This document shows positions 9,561 to 17,112 of a stretch of 37,720 nucleotides of DNA, piece by piece. Position numbers and translations under genes: made by a program. The notes below the pieces were generated by a model, which was not told where the DNA came from, made no database searches, and was given only the letters and a program-made list of their open reading frames with translations. Source of the DNA: Verrucomicrobiota bacterium (GTDB lineage Bacteria; Verrucomicrobiota; Verrucomicrobiia; Limisphaerales; UBA8199). The stretch lies in the NCBI GenBank assembly GCA_003176045.1, contig PSRM01000204.1, positions 1-37,720 of the forward strand. The letters are read 5' to 3'. The number at the start of each line of letters is the position of its first letter. Position 1 is the first letter of the stretch.

Positions 9561-9634
9561 GGCGCCGGGTGAGGGCACCCGGCCTACATGTCCACAGCGC
9601 CGCGCCTGTAGGCCGGGTGCCCTCACCCGGCGCC
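9561..9634. repeat. 28-bp perfect inverted repeat (REP-like hairpin)
   Basis: The left arm 9561-9588 (starting GGCGCCGGGTGAGGGCACCC and ending CCTACA) is exactly complementary to the right arm 9607-9634, with an 18-nt spacer. Each arm also has a smaller internal GGGTG/CACCC palindrome. There is no T-run, so it is a REP-like element more than a terminator. The rest of 9427-9829 holds no supported gene. Confidence 0.9.
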
Positions 9635-9829
9635 TTGGGGTGGTTCAATCCTGACGCTCCCAGCCGCGCTCCTGGGTCGCATTTTTTCTTGCTTTCTTTT
9701 TTCGAAAGCGTAAGAATTGCTTCCAATGACCACCTTGCCGCGCGAGCGCCCTGCACGAGCGTTTGTAAATCGAGAGCGGTCTGTACTAGTTGTGGCTACC
9801 CCCAAACCTCCTAATACCCTAAATCCCTT

Positions 9830-12800
9830 ATGCGATCGTACATCATTGCTCTTGGCCTTTCCGCTGTCTGTATCACGGCCGCGCGCGCGGACTATAATCC
9901 TGTGGCGCTCACCCCGGGCAGCTTCACGCAGGATATCGTAGTCGAGAAAGGCGCGCCGCCGCCGCTGGAGAATTTCTGCAATGCCACCATTGACCAGGGC
10001 ACCAACAACTACGCCAACACGTTTTTCGAGGAGGGCTATATCCCGAACATGCCAATGTTCGGCCTGCCGGCCCACGGCGCGACATTCACGGCCAATGATA
10101 ACGCCAACATTACCTACCAGATGCCGCCCGACTACCACACTAACAACTGCGCGTTCATCGGCGCGGCCAATATCCCCGGCAGCTCGACCTTGAACCTCCA
10201 GAGCAGCAACGCGACACTGACTGCCGTCACGCCAACGACCATCAACGCGATTTCGTTCCTCTATGCGGGCGGCGGCGGCGGCTCGGTCAATTTCACTATC
10301 ATCCATCAGGACGGCACGACCGAGACGGGCAATTTCACCTCAGTTGACTGGCTCACCACAGCCGCCACGTGCGCCTGGATTGCCAAAGGCCGGGTGTCAT
10401 TGGACGGCAACGCGCCCCTCAATACTCTTAATAGCAGCACACAAACCAAAGTGTTTCACCTCGAAACCTCCGTCAGCACCGCCAGCCCGGTGACCGCCGT
10501 GGATTTCGAGTACGGCGGCGCCACCAGTTACCGTATTTTTGTCTTTGCCATCAGCGGTTCGACCGATGCCACGCATTATACGCCCATCCCGGTGCAGGGC
10601 TTCAACGCCGATTGCGTCGTTGAAGCCGACTGTCCTGTCAAAGCCAGTTACGTCAATGGCTGCAATGTGACCTTTGATGCCGGCCCCGCCAATACGGGGA
10701 CGACCATCTACGAGCAAGGGTTTGCCACGACCAATTCTGCCGACCAGGGGTTTAATGGACCTGTCAATGGAACGGCGCCATTGGGTGGGACCTACGGGCC
10801 GGTGGCCAGCGTGCTCACCAACACGGGCTTTCCGCACCCCGGCAGGGCGCTGGTCAGCGGCACGCATAATTTTGTGACGCCGTCCAGTTACGCGGGCAAT
10901 TGCGCGGTGTTCGTGGGAAATTATGCCGCCGGCAACCTGACCAATAATGGCTACGGCACGCCCGATTATCGCAGCAACACGATCTCGTTCACGAGCCCTC
11001 AGCCGCTGTTTGGAATTTCATTCCTGGATTCTTCAGGCGGTGGCACCAGCACCGTGCTAGTCAGGCTCAATTACAGCGACGGGAGCTTTTCCGTCGGCAA
11101 GAGCATCAATATCGGCGATTGGTTCAGCGGCGGCGGCACCGGCAACACCCTAATTTGGACCTGCATGGGCCGCGTCACCACGATCAATCCGGCGCTTGGC
11201 GCGGTGGGGACGACCACCGCCGTTAAACTCTACTTCGAGGATGTTACGCCCGATAGCACCACCAAGACCATCAACGGCATCACCCTGTCCTGGAGCGCCG
11301 GCAACCGGCCTTTTATCTTCGGCATCAGCGGCCAGACTAATTCGGGCGGTACTTTTTATCCGCTCGCCTTTACCGGTTTCAACGCCGATCCGATCGTTGA
11401 GGCAGCGCAGCCTCTTTTCCCGGGCGGTTTATACACGGCGACAACCACGACCATGGACCTGGGCCTGCGCAACGGCAATAACACATGGTTCGAACGCGGT
11501 TGGGTGACCAACGGCGCTTACTCGGCTTTCGGCCTGCCCCCGGCGGGTTCGACCATCAATAGCCTGGTGGATGGGACGCGGCACTACACGTTGCCGTCCA
11601 CTTATGCGGGCAACAATGCCATTCTGCTCGACACCAATCACACTACTGCCCTGGTGACACCGGTCACTCCAGTCATCTATAGCGCCATCTCGCTCCTGAC
11701 GGCGGGGGCATCCATTGGCGCAGGCAACAAAATGACAAATTATTGCGTCCTGTATCATGCCGATGGCAGCGCCGAGACAAACCTGTTCTTCGGCTACGAT
11801 TGGTTTGACACGACCCTCCAGCCCGCCTTCATTGCGCAGGCCCGCACCCAGGTCAATTGGGGCGACGCTACGAGCATTTCGGCCGGCCAACCCAGCGCCA
11901 CGACCAACCTGACCCCGCGCGTGTTCGAATCCTTTTTCAGTGTTAATAATATTAACAGTCCCGTTACCAACATCTTCCTTATCTACGGCCAGCAAAACTA
12001 TTGTGGCAACAGCTTTTGCACGAACATCATTAATACAACGTCGTGGACAACCTACGTACTGGCAGTCAGCGCCTCTCAGGGCCCGGTCCAACCAATCGTT
12101 GCTAACGGTGTGGTGAGCGTAAACGGCGCTCCTGGTGTGAGCACTGCCACGATCTACGAAGGGTCCAACGTTGTCTTCTCGCCCTTGACGCCGGTTACCG
12201 GATCTCAGCCGATTACTTACCAATGGCAATCCAGCGCCGATAACGGGGCCTCATGGCAGAACCTCGCCGATGGGGGCACGGTTTCAGGCACTGCGACTGC
12301 CAACATGACGATCAGCTCGGCGGGCTGGACCAACACCGGGAAATACCGTCTGTATGCCTGCAATGCCGCCGGCTGCACGACCAACGGACCCGCCACCCTC
12401 AATGTCGTCTCTCCTCTGCCCGATGTGACCCACCCCGGCGATCCCATCTCTCCCTTCCAGCCCCTCGGCGGGAGCTCCAATAACGGACAGGATGTGACCC
12501 AGGCGATTATTGACCTCGTTGGCACAAATCCCGTCGCCTCCGCGACTTACCATAAATATCTCAACTTCGGCGCCAACGGCGGCGCGCCGTTCTCCGGCCC
12601 GATTGGGCTGGTCGTGACCCCCAATCAAGGCATGACCACGGTCAACGTCCTGCGCCTCTTTACCGCCAACGACAACCAGGCCCGTGACCCGATTGACTAC
12701 ACCCTGGAAGGCTCCAATGACGGCGGTAACACCTGGAGCACCATCTCCAGTGGTCCGCTGAATCTTCCTGCTGCGCGCACCACGGGAGGAACAGCCGTGC

Positions 12801-15493
12801 CCACCGACCCGATCTCGATGTATTCCATGTTACAGGAGCTTCATTTCGCCAATAGCTCTGGTTATTTCACTTATCGGCTGAGTTTCACCAATGTCTTCAC
12901 CGCTTCCGCCAATTCGTGCCAGATCGGCGAAGTCGAACTCCTCGGCACGAATACTCTCACCCCAGCGCTGATCGTGCGGGACGTTGATCCTGATGTGCTG
13001 GTGTTCCGGAACGCTTCGCCGACGTTTTTTATAACCGCTTATGGCAACCCTGGGCCCTTAAGTTATCAGTGGTATCGCTCCAGCGACGGCGGCACCACCT
13101 ACAATGCCATCAGCGGGGCCAACAGCGCCAGCTACACCGTGAACAACGCCCAAACCGCTGACTCCGGAGCAAAGTTCCAATGCGTCGTCAGCAATAGCAT
13201 CCCGCCTGCGGCCACCAGCTCCGCCTCCACGCTCACGGTCATTCCCGCTCCGACGTCTCCTTATGCTACGAATGTCATGCAAGATGGTCCGGTCGCCTAT
13301 CTCCGCCTCAATGAAGGCCCGGACGATGGCACCGGCGGCGGTAACAACGGGGCGATCGCCTACGATAAGTGGGGCGGGCACAACGGCTACTATACAAACG
13401 CCATCCTGCAGAGCAGCCCAGGATACAACAATAACCGCACCGATCCTGACCTCGCGGCTTACTTCGGCAAATCAGGCGGCACCGCCATCTCACTGTCCGG
13501 CAATCCGGATTCCTGCGTTGAAGCCATAGGAGGGATTGACTTTGCGGCTACGAACGCGAGCGCGAATTTGTCGGTCGAGGCCTGGGTCATGCTTGATTCC
13601 ACGTACGCCGCGGGTGGTCCGATCGGTGGGGCGGGCATTGTCACGAAAGGTTACGGCGGCGGTGGCGAACAGTTCTGTCTGGATACCGGCGGCGGCGCCT
13701 CGGGTCCATTTACTCATACGTTTCGGTTCTTCACCCGAGCAACCAATAACGCCACTTCCGGCGGCTCGGTTTCGACAGTCGGGCCGGAGCCGGGGATTTG
13801 GCACCATCTGGTGGGCGTGCTTGACGAAGTCCACACCAACGTGACCCTCTACGTGGATGGCATGCCCGGTTCCAAAGGCAATCCCGGCCCCGGCACGGGC
13901 CTGCGAAGCTCGGCTTACCCGGTCACGATTGGTGCCCGTCCGGTCAACGCCAATACGAACAATAACCTGTTGTTCTACGGCACGATTGACGAAGTGGCCA
14001 TCTATCCCTACGCCCTTAGCGCAAGCCAGGTCATGACGCACTTCCTGGCCGCAGGCATCGTTCCGCGTTTCCTGGCCCAACCGACCAACACCACGGCAAA
14101 CTCGGGCACCACCGTTTGCTTTTACGCTCCAAATTACGGCTCACCCACTATAAGCAACCAGTGGTTCCAATCCACAGATGGTGGCGCAACCTTCCAGGCG
14201 CTTGGCGGCGCCAACTCTTCGACGCTTTGCATCGCCAACCTCCCAGACTCTGCCAACGGCTACCAGTACTACAACCAGGCCTCCAACCCCTACGGCGCCA
14301 CTAACAGCGCCATCGCGACTTTGACTGTCGCCTCTGGCCCGCCGATTGCCCAAACTTGTCCGACCGGTCCCACCCTGGTTTATGCCGGCAGGACCGTGAG
14401 CCTCTCCTCCTCATTCGGCGGCACTGCGCCAATCAGTTATCAATGGTATCAAAGCACCGACGGCGGGGCCACCTACCACGCGCTGGCTGAGAGCGCCGGC
14501 CATATCAGCGGGTCCACCAGCAACGTCCTGAGCCTCACCGCCAACACCAACGACACCGGTCTGTATCAAATCCAGGCGACTAACAACTTCAGCGCCGGCA
14601 TTCCAACAATATGTTCCAGCGTTGAGATTGACGTCGAAACGGTCGTTGACTTCAACCTCGCCGGCGCCGGCTGGCAGGCCCAATTCGGCACTGTCGCGCA
14701 AGGGAGCCGTGGCTTCGATGCGACCAGCCCGGACGCCAAGCTGATCCTCAGTGACAGCACGGCTAGCGAGGCGACGAGCGCCTTTTACAATTACCAGCTC
14801 TACATTGGCGCGTTCATGGCCAATTTCACCTACCAGGAAAGCCCGCCCCTGGCCAATCTGGGCGCCGATGGTGCCACCTTCTGCATCCAGCGCGATTCCC
14901 GCGGGCTCGCCGCGCTCGGTGGCAGCGGCGGCAATCTTGGCGTATCAGGAATTACGCCAAGCTGGGAGTTGTGCCTGAACATCTTTCCCAATAATAATGT
15001 CGGTTACAGTTTCAATACGGGCGGTGGACATGGTCCCTACCTCAATCCCTTCCCGGTGGATCTTCACAGCCAGGACCCGATCCAGATCAGCCTGCTCTAC
15101 GATGGGGCGACGATGTTCATGACCATGACGGATGCCGTGGCCACGACGGCGTTCTCCACCTCCACGGCAGTGAATTTGCCTTCCACCCTCGGTTCCAGTA
15201 CGGCCTATGTCGGCTTCACCGGCGCGACCGGTGGCGACAATTCCACCCAGACGATCAGCAACTTCAGGTTCATCCCGCTTGCCAGCCTGAGCGTGATCAA
15301 TAATGCCAACGGCACCGTTACCATCAGTTGGCCCTCGACCATCGGCGGTTACACCTTATTGGAAAGGAACGACCTCACGTCGGGCGCATGGACCGTCTCC
15401 GGCGCCTCGGTTGTCAACAATCAGGTTACCGTCAGTGCGGCAGGTGCGGCCAAGTACTATAAGCTTGGCCTGAACACGCAAAGCCCGCCCTGA
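9830..15493 (+). CDS. Giant exported multidomain surface protein, copy B
   Basis: 1887 aa, paralogue of the 1364-6835 product from end to end. Signal peptide of 20 aa with cleavage ARA|D, followed by the same YNPVxLTPGSF motif. Three unrecognised N-terminal units (to about 755), Ig-like (about 760-860), discoidin-like (about 863-1045), Ig-like (to about 1138), LamG (about 1140-1405, with WHHLVGVLDEVHTNVTLYVDG), then two Ig-like domains (about 1413-1500 and 1502-1600) where copy A has one. An L-type lectin-like region (about 1604-1815) and a C-terminal beta domain end it. The extra Ig domain is the clearest structural difference from copy A. The promoter is not evident; the upstream gap has REP-like repeats. 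Probable extracellular adhesin or carbohydrate-binding protein. Confidence 0.88.
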   Translation: MRSYIIALGLSAVCITAARADYNPVALTPGSFTQDIVVEKGAPPPLENFCNATIDQGTNNYANTFFEEGYIPNMPMFGLPAHGATFTANDNANITYQMPPDYHTNNCAFIGAANIPGSSTLNLQSSNATLTAVTPTTINAISFLYAGGGGGSVNFTIIHQDGTTETGNFTSVDWLTTAATCAWIAKGRVSLDGNAPLNTLNSSTQTKVFHLETSVSTASPVTAVDFEYGGATSYRIFVFAISGSTDATHYTPIPVQGFNADCVVEADCPVKASYVNGCNVTFDAGPANTGTTIYEQGFATTNSADQGFNGPVNGTAPLGGTYGPVASVLTNTGFPHPGRALVSGTHNFVTPSSYAGNCAVFVGNYAAGNLTNNGYGTPDYRSNTISFTSPQPLFGISFLDSSGGGTSTVLVRLNYSDGSFSVGKSINIGDWFSGGGTGNTLIWTCMGRVTTINPALGAVGTTTAVKLYFEDVTPDSTTKTINGITLSWSAGNRPFIFGISGQTNSGGTFYPLAFTGFNADPIVEAAQPLFPGGLYTATTTTMDLGLRNGNNTWFERGWVTNGAYSAFGLPPAGSTINSLVDGTRHYTLPSTYAGNNAILLDTNHTTALVTPVTPVIYSAISLLTAGASIGAGNKMTNYCVLYHADGSAETNLFFGYDWFDTTLQPAFIAQARTQVNWGDATSISAGQPSATTNLTPRVFESFFSVNNINSPVTNIFLIYGQQNYCGNSFCTNIINTTSWTTYVLAVSASQGPVQPIVANGVVSVNGAPGVSTATIYEGSNVVFSPLTPVTGSQPITYQWQSSADNGASWQNLADGGTVSGTATANMTISSAGWTNTGKYRLYACNAAGCTTNGPATLNVVSPLPDVTHPGDPISPFQPLGGSSNNGQDVTQAIIDLVGTNPVASATYHKYLNFGANGGAPFSGPIGLVVTPNQGMTTVNVLRLFTANDNQARDPIDYTLEGSNDGGNTWSTISSGPLNLPAARTTGGTAVPTDPISMYSMLQELHFANSSGYFTYRLSFTNVFTASANSCQIGEVELLGTNTLTPALIVRDVDPDVLVFRNASPTFFITAYGNPGPLSYQWYRSSDGGTTYNAISGANSASYTVNNAQTADSGAKFQCVVSNSIPPAATSSASTLTVIPAPTSPYATNVMQDGPVAYLRLNEGPDDGTGGGNNGAIAYDKWGGHNGYYTNAILQSSPGYNNNRTDPDLAAYFGKSGGTAISLSGNPDSCVEAIGGIDFAATNASANLSVEAWVMLDSTYAAGGPIGGAGIVTKGYGGGGEQFCLDTGGGASGPFTHTFRFFTRATNNATSGGSVSTVGPEPGIWHHLVGVLDEVHTNVTLYVDGMPGSKGNPGPGTGLRSSAYPVTIGARPVNANTNNNLLFYGTIDEVAIYPYALSASQVMTHFLAAGIVPRFLAQPTNTTANSGTTVCFYAPNYGSPTISNQWFQSTDGGATFQALGGANSSTLCIANLPDSANGYQYYNQASNPYGATNSAIATLTVASGPPIAQTCPTGPTLVYAGRTVSLSSSFGGTAPISYQWYQSTDGGATYHALAESAGHISGSTSNVLSLTANTNDTGLYQIQATNNFSAGIPTICSSVEIDVETVVDFNLAGAGWQAQFGTVAQGSRGFDATSPDAKLILSDSTASEATSAFYNYQLYIGAFMANFTYQESPPLANLGADGATFCIQRDSRGLAALGGSGGNLGVSGITPSWELCLNIFPNNNVGYSFNTGGGHGPYLNPFPVDLHSQDPIQISLLYDGATMFMTMTDAVATTAFSTSTAVNLPSTLGSSTAYVGFTGATGGDNSTQTISNFRFIPLASLSVINNANGTVTISWPSTIGGYTLLERNDLTSGAWTVSGASVVNNQVTVSAAGAAKYYKLGLNTQSPP

Positions 15494-15501
15494 TGTAATT
15501 G

Positions 15502-15612
15502 GCGCGGACGGCCATGTCCGCGCTTCTTTGGAGTGCGCGGACATGTCTGCGCTTTGGAACACCGTCCCGCTGAGCGGGATCGCGGTGTTTGAAAGCGGCG
15601 ACATGTCCCGCA
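15502..15612. repeat. Nested hairpins after copy B
   Basis: GCGCGGAC/GTCCGCGC (15502-15509 and 15516-15523) forms an 8-bp hairpin followed by TTCTTTGG and may act as a weak terminator for copy B. Beyond it, AACACCG...CGGTGTT encloses CCCGC-TGA-GCGGG, and an outer GTGCGCGGACATGTC/GACATGTCCCGCAC pair brackets the whole (about 15533-15612). Confidence 0.65.
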
Positions 15613-15625
15613 CCTGACACGCATT

Positions 15626-15844
15626 TTCAATCCCGAAGGGATTGCGTCCTCCAGCCCAGGGTTGCGAGCCTGCGAGCCCTGGGTTTAGCGCGTCAGAGTC
15701 CTCAACCCCAAAGGGGTTGTGCCTCTGCGCCATCCGCTGCGGACTCAACCCCTTCGGGGTTGATATCCTGTGCCACATCTGTCCCAGGGTAGCGCGTCCC
15801 GCGCAGCCCTGTGCTTTGGGACGGAATCCCTTCGGGATTCCATT
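15626..15844. repeat. Cluster of REP-like short palindromes
   Basis: Four short palindromes lie within about 220 bp: AATCCCGAAGGGATT, AACCCCAAAGGGGTT, AACCCCTTCGGGGTT and GAATCCCTTCGGGATTC. Between them are complementary words CAGCCCAGGGTTG and GAGCCCTGGGTTT. The spacing and orientation resemble REP/BIME-type clusters. No coding gene is supported between 15494 and 15884. Confidence 0.8.
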
Positions 15845-15884
15845 CACGCGCTTTCGTTTTTGGCGCACGATCGGCCAACCGCCC

Positions 15885-16862
15885 TCACTCCAACCGCTCT
15901 CCCGCCTTCACCGAATGCCCCGCCAAAAACTGCGCTGCTGCCAACCTCTTCCCACCCTCCCGCTGCAACGTTAAGACCCTCAAAGCATCTTTGCCGCATG
16001 CGACCACCAAGCCCTGCCTGCCCGCTTCAAGCACCTCTCCAGGCGCGCCGGATTTTTCGCCCACGACCTCCGCCTCCCAAATTTTCAGCATCTCCCTGGG
16101 AGCGCCCGCAGGCCCGCCCGGCCCGGGCTCTCGTCGGCGAATCGGGCTCAAATACGCATACGCCCCCGGCCACGGCCTTAGCCCCCGCACACGATTCCAA
16201 ATCGTCCGCGCTGGTTGTTTCCAATCTATCCGCCCATCCTCCTTCTTGATCCTCGGCGCGTAGCTCACTCCTTTAGAGGGTTGCGGCATCGGCGCTGCTT
16301 TGCCATCCACATAAACCGGAATTGTCTTCACCAGCAATTCTGCTCCCATTCCTGCCAATCGATCGTGCAGCGATTCGGCAGTATCCTCCGGCAGGATGGG
16401 TGTTTTCTCCTGAGTCAAAATCGGCCCGGTGTCTAAACCAACGTCCATCTGCATGATCGTCACGCCTGTTTCTGCTTCATCGTTGAGCATCGCCCACTGG
16501 ATCGGCGCTGCGCCGCGGTATTTGGGCAAAATGGATGTATGGACATTCAGACACCCGAATCGCGGCAGGTCCAATATCGCTTTCGGCAGAATTCGACCGA
16601 ACGCCGCCACCGCTATCAAGTCCGGTTGAAGCCGCGTCAACTCTGCAATGAACTCCGGCTGCCGCGCGCGCTCGGGTTGAAGGACGGGCAGGCTCGAGGC
16701 CACTGCGAATTCCTTGACCGGCGACGCGCGCAGTTTAAGGTCTCGTCCGCTGGGCCGATCCGGTTGCGTGACTACGGCAACAATCTGTAATTCCGGTTGG
16801 GCCACCAGCGCTCGCAGGCAAACGCAGGCCAACTCCGGCGTGCCCATGAAGATTACGCGCAT
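15885..16862 (-). CDS. fmt: Methionyl-tRNA formyltransferase
   Basis: 325 aa, close to the usual 310-320. It formylates Met-tRNA(fMet) using 10-formyl-THF in the cytoplasm. The N-terminal Rossmann part begins MRVIFMGTPE; the catalytic triad is visible as N106 and H108 (LNVHTSILPKYRGAAPIQW) and D144 (GLDTGPIL), followed by the C-terminal OB-like domain (SYAPRIKKEDGRIDW). The start at 16862 is chosen because the open frame continues 27 codons further upstream only as translated short-period repeat (LGGWCLFGAWCLVFGVWLL), which is not part of the family. The usual partner def is not adjacent here. Confidence 0.95.
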   Translation of the reverse strand: MRVIFMGTPELACVCLRALVAQPELQIVAVVTQPDRPSGRDLKLRASPVKEFAVASSLPVLQPERARQPEFIAELTRLQPDLIAVAAFGRILPKAILDLPRFGCLNVHTSILPKYRGAAPIQWAMLNDEAETGVTIMQMDVGLDTGPILTQEKTPILPEDTAESLHDRLAGMGAELLVKTIPVYVDGKAAPMPQPSKGVSYAPRIKKEDGRIDWKQPARTIWNRVRGLRPWPGAYAYLSPIRRREPGPGGPAGAPREMLKIWEAEVVGEKSGAPGEVLEAGRQGLVVACGKDALRVLTLQREGGKRLAAAQFLAGHSVKAGERLE

Positions 16863-16880
16863 TGGCGGAGGGGCGAGAAG

Positions 16881-17105
16881 CCAAACACCAAACACCAAAC
16901 ACCAAGCTCCAAACAAACACCAACCACCAAGCTCCAAACCCATATCGGCCGTCCCACTCTTAATCTTAATCTTGCTCTTAATCTTAATCCCGCCCTCAAT
17001 AACCGGAATCGCCCATCCCGTTTGAGATTTGGGGTTTGGTGTTTCTCTGGTGTTTGGAGCTTGGTGTTTGGTGTTTTATTCGTGTCCATTCGTGTCCATT
17101 CGTGG
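16881..17105. repeat. Short-period arrays with a 25-bp inverted repeat between fmt and the TPR gene
   Basis: AAACACC/AAGCTCC heptamers fill 16883-16935, TTAATCT units about 16960-16990, and the reverse set (GGTGTTT, GGAGCTT) 17035-17076, followed by CGTGTCCATT decamers (about 17080-17105). The stretch 16890-16914 is an exact reverse complement of 17052-17076 (25 bp), so the region could form a large hairpin. It occupies the whole 250-bp gap upstream of fmt. Confidence 0.85.
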
Positions 17106-17112
17106 TTCAGAT

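Noticed and set aside
15642..16263. Overlapping plus-strand frames across the palindrome cluster and the fmt 3' part
   Set aside because: They cover REP-like palindromes and the reverse of fmt; no protein family features.
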